A stretch of DNA of 26,734 nt from NCBI GenBank assembly GCA_016222925.1, contig JACRQB010000189.1:1-26734 (forward strand). Direction: 5' to 3'. Positions within the stretch are counted from its first letter, which is position 1; every line of letters begins with the position of its first letter. The DNA is from Nitrospirota bacterium. GTDB lineage: Bacteria > Nitrospirota > Nitrospiria > Nitrospirales > Nitrospiraceae. The translations under genes were made by a program, and so were the position numbers. A model generated the notes under the pieces. That model was not told the DNA's origin. It worked only from the letters and a program-made list of their open reading frames with translations, and searched no databases. Shown here one piece after another: positions 22,032 to 26,734 of this stretch.

Positions 22032-23762
22032 ATGTCGATCTTCACGCGATTCCTGCCGTTCATACGCCCATATTTGCCACGGCTGATGCTGGCCGGGCTC
22101 TTAGTGAGCGGGGTTGCGCTCATCAATCTCGCCTTAGTTCGGCTGGCCGGCACCCTCTGGGATGTCATTACGGTTCAGCACGATGCCGACCAGATGACTC
22201 GGTCGATCGGCCTGTTCCTGAGCCTGGTGATTCTGCAGGGGCTCTGTTCGATGGGCCACAGCTACCTGACAGCCTGGGTTTCTCAGCACATTGTCGCGGA
22301 CTTTCGTCAACATCTCTTTGGCCACCTGCAGACGTTGACGGTCAGTTTTTTCGCACGGCGCCGCACCGGGGAGTTGCTGTCGCGAGTAATGAACGACGTC
22401 GCGGTCATTCAATCCATCGTCACAGAAACCCCGATCGACACAGTCAAGCAACTCGTGACCTTCATCGGCGGCATGACATTTCTGCTGATGATGAATTGGC
22501 GCCTCTGCCTCCTAATCCTGATCCTGCTCCCCTTGCTGGTCCTGGTCGCTAAAGTATTCGGCCGCAGACTGAAATCCCTTTCCACCTCGATTCAAGACCA
22601 CACGGCCGCGCTCAGCACCCTCATCGAAGAAGTGATCTCGGGCATTCGGATCGTCAAATCCTTCGTGCAGATACAGCGGGAAGAAACCCGCTTCGCCACC
22701 CAGGCGAACGAGATGCTTCGCCTCACACTGCATCGGGCCGGCATCATGGCCGTGTTCATTCCCGTGATCAGCCTGGTCACCTTTTCCGCCGCCGCAGCGG
22801 TGCTGTGGTACGGCGGTCAACAGGTCATCGACGGGACTGTCACGCCAGGGGAGCTGTTCGCCTTCGTCCTCTTTGCCGGCATCCTCATCGGCCCATTTAG
22901 CGCAGGAGCCCGCATCTTTACGCAGCTCAAAGAGGCGCAGGGGGCCATGCAACGAGTCTTTGAGATTCTGGATGCACAACCGGAAATTGCGGATCAACCC
23001 ACGGCGCAGAATCTCTCCACAGTCGAAGGACACGTCCGAGTCGAGAGAGTCAGCTTCGGTTACGACCCTCAACATCCGGTGTTGTTGGACCTGTCGTTTG
23101 AAGCCAAGCCTGGCCAATTGGTCGCTTTCGTCGGCCCAACCGGCGCCGGGAAAACCACGATGATTAATCTGCTTCACCGGTTCTACGATCCGATCGAAGG
23201 GCGCCTCACCATCGACGGCAAAGATCTGCGTGATGTGACCCTTGAAAGTTGGTACCGACAGATTGCACTGGTCCCACAGGAGACCATCCTTTTTGGAGGA
23301 ACCATCCTCGACAACATTCGCTACGGAAAGAGGGACGCGGACGAAGCCGCAGTGCTGGAGGCGAGCAAAGCCGCGCATGCACACGACTTCATTATGGGCT
23401 TGCCCGATGAATACCAAACCCTGGTCGGCGAGAAGGGCGTCAACCTGTCAGGCGGACAACGCCAACGAATTGCGATCGCTCGGGCTATCATCAAGAATCC
23501 TCGTATTTTACTACTGGACGAAGCCACCTCATCGCTGGACACCGAATCGGAACGGTTGGTGCAGGAAGCACTCCATCGCCTCATGGCAGGTCGCACGACC
23601 TTCGTCGTTGCCCACCGACTGTCGACCATCCAGCGGGCCGACCGAATTCTGGTCCTGGATAAGGGGAAATTGGTCGAGGAAGGTACTCACGGAGAGCTTC
23701 TCGCGCGTAAGGGTCTGTACCACTACCTCTATACCATCCGCTTGAACGAACCGACCGCTTGA
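22032..23762 (+). CDS. ABC exporter, MsbA-type (transmembrane plus ATPase domains)
   Basis: A 576-aa half-transporter with the full type IV exporter layout. Six membrane helices are visible in the first 310 residues (for example LMLAGLLVSGVALINLALV), with the intracellular-loop motif FFARRRTGELLSRVMNDV. The nucleotide-binding domain has Walker A GPTGAGKTT (near 368), the Q-loop in ALVPQETILF, signature LSGGQRQR (near 472), Walker B ILLLDEATSSLD (near 493) and the H-loop VVAHRLS (near 526). It would work as a homodimer in the inner membrane; lipid A or lipid substrates are typical for MsbA-like proteins but not provable here. A GTG at 22008 is an alternative start; neither has a strong ribosome site. 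MSIFTRFLPFIRPYL matches family N-termini, so I chose ATG 22032. Confidence 0.93.
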   Translation: MSIFTRFLPFIRPYLPRLMLAGLLVSGVALINLALVRLAGTLWDVITVQHDADQMTRSIGLFLSLVILQGLCSMGHSYLTAWVSQHIVADFRQHLFGHLQTLTVSFFARRRTGELLSRVMNDVAVIQSIVTETPIDTVKQLVTFIGGMTFLLMMNWRLCLLILILLPLLVLVAKVFGRRLKSLSTSIQDHTAALSTLIEEVISGIRIVKSFVQIQREETRFATQANEMLRLTLHRAGIMAVFIPVISLVTFSAAAAVLWYGGQQVIDGTVTPGELFAFVLFAGILIGPFSAGARIFTQLKEAQGAMQRVFEILDAQPEIADQPTAQNLSTVEGHVRVERVSFGYDPQHPVLLDLSFEAKPGQLVAFVGPTGAGKTTMINLLHRFYDPIEGRLTIDGKDLRDVTLESWYRQIALVPQETILFGGTILDNIRYGKRDADEAAVLEASKAAHAHDFIMGLPDEYQTLVGEKGVNLSGGQRQRIAIARAIIKNPRILLLDEATSSLDTESERLVQEALHRLMAGRTTFVVAHRLSTIQRADRILVLDKGKLVEEGTHGELLARKGLYHYLYTIRLNEPTA

Positions 23763-23810
23763 AATTGTCACTTCACAACCCTCGCACCCACACCTTCCCA
23801 TCTCTTCTAT

Positions 23811-23844
23811 TTGTAACAAGCCTGTAACGTAGAGAGCGTATGGT
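23811..23844 (+). promoter_or_regulatory. PHO-box-like promoter of the response regulator remnant
   Basis: Two direct repeats, TTGTAAC (23811-23817) and CTGTAAC (23822-23828), are separated by AAGC. This gives the 7+4+7 layout and 11-bp period of a PHO box (consensus CTGTCAT repeats). A -10-like TATGGT (23839-23844) begins ten bases after the box, as in activated PhoB promoters where the box replaces the -35. The GTG of the regulator gene is 40 bp further on. Confidence 0.5.
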
Positions 23845-23884
23845 AGCTCGTGCAAGCTTCAGGAAGAATGATTGGGGAGATTCC

Positions 23885-24194
23885 GTGAGTTCACCACGTC
23901 CCAAGAAAATTCTCATCGTCGAAGACGAACAGGATATTGCACAGTTGCTGAGGTAAGGAAGTGCTGCTCACAGCCAAGGAATTCGGACTGCTGGAGCACC
24001 TCTTGCGTCACCCTGGACGGGTACTAACGCGGGAGGTACTGCTTAATGAAGTGTGGGGTTACGACTATTATGGGACGACGCGAACCGTTGATGTCCATGT
24101 TCGGCGATTGAAACTGAAAGTACCGCTCCTCAATGATTCGATTGTCTCGGTCAAGACGCTTGGATACAAACTATTGGATCAACCTCGAGTATAG
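23885..24194 (+). pseudogene. OmpR/PhoB-family response regulator, internally deleted
   Basis: The 5' part starts with GTG at 23885 and encodes SSPRPKKILIVEDEQDIAQ followed by LLR and a TAA (23954-23956). This is the start of a receiver domain with its acidic pair (ED). A second frame from about 23952 gives GKEVLLTAKEFGLLEHLL, then VLTREVLLNEVWGYDYYGT and RTVDVHVRRLK to a stop at 24192-24194. This is the winged-helix DNA-binding domain of an OmpR/PhoB regulator from its first strands onward. About 120 residues are missing, including the phospho-acceptor Asp, the T/S and K switch residues and the linker. The product cannot work as a response regulator. A GTG at 23961 could still give a 77-aa DNA-binding fragment. 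No histidine kinase gene follows. Confidence 0.85.
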
Positions 24195-24406
24195 TCACTT
24201 CCCCTGCATTGTCACGATGTCGTTTCCAGCCTCCACAAGCCTACTTTGAAACTTTTTACATAGACGTAAACTCTCTGTAACCAAGCGTTGCCATCCATGC
24301 TGTATCACTGACCTCAAGAGATTATGGGCATGCCCCTGCTGCACAACCAACTGGCAGTCGAGTGAGCGCAAACAGCACACTGCCCGCGCTCACGGGAGTG
24401 AACCAC

Positions 24407-24754
24407 ATGACCAAGCGCGTACGATTAAGAGAGGAACTCAGTCGGCAACGCACCTCACTGCTGACCGAGTGGAACTTCTCGCTTATTCCACCGTCCGAAC
24501 AAGCATGTTATGCAGACCCTGCCGATCAGGCATCGAACGATTTCGAGCAGGATCTGGCCATGCGGGTAAGAACAAGAATGATCGCGAGGCTCAAGCGGAT
24601 TGAGCGCGCTCTACAATTGACGCAGACCAAGAGCTATGGATACTGTCGGCGGTGTCGCAAGGCTATTCCTTATGCTCGGCTGACGGTTCAGCCGGATACG
24701 CTGTTCTGCGTGTCTTGCCTTGCACGCATGGAGCGTAAACACTACGGACATTGA
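24407..24754 (+). CDS. DksA/TraR-family zinc finger protein
   Basis: A 115-aa cytoplasmic protein. The N-terminal half is a helical region (REELSRQRTSLLTEW and LAMRVRTRMIARLKRIERAL), like the DksA coiled coil. The C-terminal zinc finger has Cys80, Cys83, Cys101 and Cys104 in GYCRRCRKAIPYARL and LFCVSCLARM, with the IPYARL segment typical of DksA/TraR. DksA-like proteins bind RNA polymerase through the secondary channel and alter rRNA and stress promoters. Whether this one has that role is unknown: the coiled-coil tip of DksA carries a DxxDxA motif, and here the matching area reads YADPADQASN. The ATG at 24407 follows GGGAG at good spacing; the longer GTG frame from 24362 lacks that. Confidence 0.85.
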   Translation: MTKRVRLREELSRQRTSLLTEWNFSLIPPSEQACYADPADQASNDFEQDLAMRVRTRMIARLKRIERALQLTQTKSYGYCRRCRKAIPYARLTVQPDTLFCVSCLARMERKHYGH

Positions 24755-24821
24755 CGACGGATCGCACGACGCCCCGAGGGAGCCGACCTGCCCTCCCAAG
24801 CCAGTGCCTGGCTCCTCCACG

Positions 24822-24851
24822 CTTGCCCGTTCTTTCAAGAGAAGGGGCAAG
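24822..24851 (+). terminator. Hairpin between the DksA-like and zinc-ribbon genes
   Basis: CTTGCCC (24822-24828) and GGGCAAG (24845-24851) form a 7-bp stem. It continues, after one G-G mismatch, with TTCTT/GAGAA (one G-T pair) closing a TCAA loop. It is followed by no T-run, so it may be an mRNA-processing or stability element instead of a terminator. Confidence 0.5.
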
Positions 24852-24894
24852 CGCGACTTAAATGAAAGGTCTACTTTCAATAAAGGAGGTAGCT

Positions 24895-25122
24895 ATGCAA
24901 TGCGCACGCTGTGCCGGCATGAACGTACCCGAAGTTATTGTTGAGGGAGGGGCGAAACTTTTTGTGATGCGTTGTGTTCACTGTGGAGACGTCATCGATC
25001 ATATCATCCTGATGAACCGCCGACGCCAACGATCTGTACGGCCCGGGCGCCCACGAACTTCAACCTATGGACGTCATCGGTCTACCTGGAATAGATCCGC
25101 AGCAATCATGGAGGAGAGCTGA
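24895..25122 (+). CDS. Small zinc-ribbon protein, hypothetical
   Basis: A 75-aa protein with two CxxC pairs (Cys3, Cys6 and Cys27, Cys30) in MQCARCAGMNVPE and FVMRCVHCGDVID. This spacing fits a single zinc ribbon. The C-terminal half is rich in Arg (NRRRQRSVRPGRPRTS), suggesting nucleic-acid contact. I do not recognise a named family. The ATG at 24895 is well set: AAAGGAGG lies five bases upstream, so the longer frame from 24862 is rejected. It follows the DksA-like zinc finger gene with a hairpin between them. The role is unknown; the neighbourhood hints at regulation, but that is only positional. Confidence 0.7.
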   Translation: MQCARCAGMNVPEVIVEGGAKLFVMRCVHCGDVIDHIILMNRRRQRSVRPGRPRTSTYGRHRSTWNRSAAIMEES

Positions 25123-25636
25123 CCGAGGAGTGGCCCGCTGTGCTGAGCCTCAGATCAAAGGAGACACAGCAGAATCGAATGAGATCGACGGCGATGTGAT
25201 ATCGTGGTCGTCAGTTTCCAGCCCGCGCACCTGCAATCAGAAGGCCTTGGCGAGCGGTTCTTCAACGATCAAAATGTGAGTTGCGGTGAATTTAGACTTT
25301 CAAACACAATGTAGTCCGCCATGATCCCTATCAGATCCTCCAGATTCTCCGACCGGTGAAACGGCAAAGCATACCCATCGTCAATATGCTGAATTGCCTT
25401 CACGGACTTGATAGAGTGCGCACCAGAATCTGCCGACGCATGGCTATTGGAGGGCGGGGCAACGGAAACACCGGCATGTGCGCTATGCGGAATTGTGGTC
25501 TAGTAATGCGCTGATATGCGAACTCCTCTCCTTCCCACTCTACTGTTGAAACAGGTCGTCGAGACTGCGTTTCATCCGTCCTTGCAAATGGGCCCTCAGA
25601 CCTTCAGCCCAAGGGCCCACCACACTTATAGAAATC
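25123..25636. other. 514-bp gap between the zinc-ribbon gene and phoX
   Basis: Nothing here is a confirmed gene. The - strand carries an unbroken frame without a standard start (25269-25499; separate entry). Two + strand frames, of 70 codons each (25067-25279 and 25516-25728), have no clear ribosome site or recognisable content; the second also overlaps the end of phoX. An AAAGGAG at about 25158 precedes only a six-codon frame. I see no long inverted repeat or terminator after the phoX stop. Confidence 0.5.
25269..25499 (-). pseudogene. Possible gene remnant without a start codon
   Basis: An open frame of 76 sense codons runs between a TAG at 25500-25502 and a TGA at 25269-25271. The encoded residues look protein-like in their second half, with SIKSVKAIQHIDDGYALPF, then HRSENLEDLIGIMADYIVFE, ending NSPQLTF. 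There is no ATG, GTG or TTG near its beginning; the first possible initiators are a GTG in the SIKSVKA stretch and later codons. I know no family for it. It could be the tail of a degraded gene, a short protein from a non-standard start, or chance. It lies downstream of phoX on the same strand. Confidence 0.35.
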
Positions 25637-26734
25637 TCAGCTTCCGATCCTCCCGCCATCGTCTTTCGTTACGACGATCAGGGCCGACCGGGGTCGACCG
25701 CCGTTCGGGCCATCCGGCCAGGAGCTGAACTGCTTCGGATTGAGCGGATCACCCGGCAGGTCGTCCGGTCGTTCGCCCGGATGCTGAATCCCGACGAACA
25801 TAGTCAGCCGATCCGGTGTCATGAACACACCGGTAATTTCGCATTGACTTGGACCGACGAGGAACCGTCGGGTCTCTCTGGTTTCAGGATGCGCAGCCAG
25901 CATCTGGTTATTGCCGAAACCGCCATAGGCACCGGCGTTGATTGTGGAAGTTGACACATCGGTCTGAATCCAGACTAAGCCGCTGGGGTCCACATAAATC
26001 CCGTCCGGTGAACCATACTTATCGCCGGCGATCGTGGAACCGTGAGCCGGGTTCGCGGGATCGCCGCAGAGGGCGAAGATGTCCCAGCCGAAGGTCGGCT
26101 CGGTCCAATCCTGGCGATAATACCAGCGGATGATGTGACCGTAGTTGTTGATGGCTCGCGGATTCGCCGCATCTACCGGCGGACGGGCGGAACCGGCTGC
26201 GGTAGACCCGTCGGGGTTGTTGACCGACGGCGGAGTCGAGCCACGCCGGTTGTTGTTCGTCAACGTCGCGATAGCCGTGAGATCCCTTGGAAACGTATCG
26301 ATCCATTCAGGCCGATCCATCATGGTCGCACCGGCGGCATCGGCCGCACCACGCGTATTGATAAGGATGTCGTTGAGCGACCACCCGCCCAAACGTGGAT
26401 TGTCCGGCGTCAGCGGCAACCATTCGCCCACACCTTCCGCATGGAACTTGGCGACGTAGAGAATGCCGTCGTCGAGCGGATTGATCCCCTGCGCGCGCGC
26501 CTGACGCCACGGCAGGTTGGAGACATAGCGATAGATGTATTCATTGCGCTCATCGTCGCCCATGTAGACCACGACACGGCCGTTCCGTGCCTCCTGTACC
26601 CAAGCTCCTTCGTGCTTGAGTCGGCCAAGTGCGGTGCGCTTGACCGGCGTGGAATGAGGTCGGAACGGATCAATCTCCACAACCCAGCCGAACCGATTGG
26701 GCTCATTGGGCTCCTCATCAACTCGAAATCGTTT
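25637..26734 (-). CDS. phoX: PhoX-type alkaline phosphatase (DUF839), C-terminal part
   Basis: The frame is open to the window edge, so 365 C-terminal residues are seen and the N-terminus (with any Tat signal) is missing. Hallmarks of PhoX are present: DEEPNEPNRFGWVVEIDP at the edge, then TALGRLKHEGAWVQEARNGR, VVYMGDDERNEYIYRYVS, GSPDGIYVDPSGLVWIQTDV and the end RPRSALIVVTKDDGG. PhoX enzymes are secreted or periplasmic calcium- and iron-dependent phosphomonoesterases that release phosphate under starvation. The apparent GTG start at 26680 is internal. The ends of the reading frame look intact, with no frameshift. The PHO-box-like promoter and the response-regulator remnant about 1.5 kb away are consistent with a phosphate-stress neighbourhood. 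Close paralogues of unknown substrate exist, so the activity is inferred. Confidence 0.88.
   Translation of the reverse strand, partial: KRFRVDEEPNEPNRFGWVVEIDPFRPHSTPVKRTALGRLKHEGAWVQEARNGRVVVYMGDDERNEYIYRYVSNLPWRQARAQGINPLDDGILYVAKFHAEGVGEWLPLTPDNPRLGGWSLNDILINTRGAADAAGATMMDRPEWIDTFPRDLTAIATLTNNNRRGSTPPSVNNPDGSTAAGSARPPVDAANPRAINNYGHIIRWYYRQDWTEPTFGWDIFALCGDPANPAHGSTIAGDKYGSPDGIYVDPSGLVWIQTDVSTSTINAGAYGGFGNNQMLAAHPETRETRRFLVGPSQCEITGVFMTPDRLTMFVGIQHPGERPDDLPGDPLNPKQFSSWPDGPNGGRPRSALIVVTKDDGGRIGS

Noticed and set aside
22512..23417. 301-codon antisense frame inside the ABC exporter gene
   Set aside because: It is the shadow of a well-supported gene in a GC-rich reading frame and contains no family motif.
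24326..24335. Perfect palindrome GGGCATGCCC before the DksA-like gene
   Set aside because: Ten bases of self-complementarity can occur by chance in 27 kb, and nothing around it supports an operator.
25067..25279. 70-codon + strand frame after the zinc-ribbon gene
   Set aside because: It overlaps the end of the zinc-ribbon gene in another frame, has no ribosome site and looks random in composition.
1..26734. tRNA, rRNA, CRISPR, prophage or IS elements
   Set aside because: I looked for cloverleaf-type and T-loop sequences, evenly spaced repeats and transposase or phage proteins and found none. The only repeats are the 124-bp palindrome and the heptamer array.

Overview
The window looks like a chromosomal segment of a Nitrospira-type bacterium (phylum Nitrospirota). 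This is an inference from protein style, moderate-to-high GC, gene neighbourhoods and a palindromic repeat; there is no rRNA or other decisive marker. Almost everything is housekeeping. I see no prophage, IS transposase, CRISPR array, tRNA or rRNA gene.

Layout. (1) 1-126: the 3' end of a rhodanese-like gene on the + strand. (2) 233-9553, all on the - strand: a lytic transglycosylase with TPR-like repeats, zapA, a 500-nt gap that may hold a structured RNA, then rny, ymdB (metallophosphoesterase), xseA, xseB, tlyA and a sugar-nucleotide epimerase. The spacing suggests one or two long transcripts. A 124-bp palindromic repeat sits between ymdB and xseA and creates a false N-terminal extension of XseA. 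(3) 9690-14190, + strand: rlmN, an M16 peptidase pair whose catalytic member is broken by an internal deletion, and larE. (4) 14214-16080, - strand: an F0-only ATP synthase operon (atpI-like, atpB, atpE, atpF) without F1 genes. It converges on larE over a 12-bp perfect hairpin. (5) 16253-19420, + strand: pabB with a one-base frameshift, a PabC-like aminotransferase and a small lytic transglycosylase. The last overlaps the 3' end of nadB. (6) 19353-21505, - strand: a lipoprotein gene and nadB. (7) 21600-25122, + strand: a 31-aa AURKAIP1/COX24-like ribosomal-type peptide, a small hypothetical, an MsbA-type ABC exporter, the remnant of a PhoB/OmpR-type response regulator behind a PHO-box-like promoter, a DksA/TraR-like zinc finger protein and a small zinc-ribbon protein. 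(8) 25637-26734, - strand: the C-terminal part of a PhoX-type phosphatase that runs off the window.

How the genes fit together. xseA and xseB encode both exonuclease VII subunits. rny and ymdB overlap by 4 bp (RNA turnover and a phosphoesterase). pabB and the aminotransferase would make p-aminobenzoate for folate. The atp genes build the membrane sector of ATP synthase. The PHO box, the response-regulator remnant and PhoX point to a phosphate-starvation locus.

The most notable points are three damaged genes (M16 peptidase, pabB, response regulator), the palindromic repeat and the apparent ACG start of xseA beside it, the zapA-rny RNA candidate, the heptamer repeat in place of the atpF ribosome-binding site, two promoters that predict leaderless mRNAs, and an unlisted reading frame at 25269-25499. 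I found no convincing new multi-gene system.
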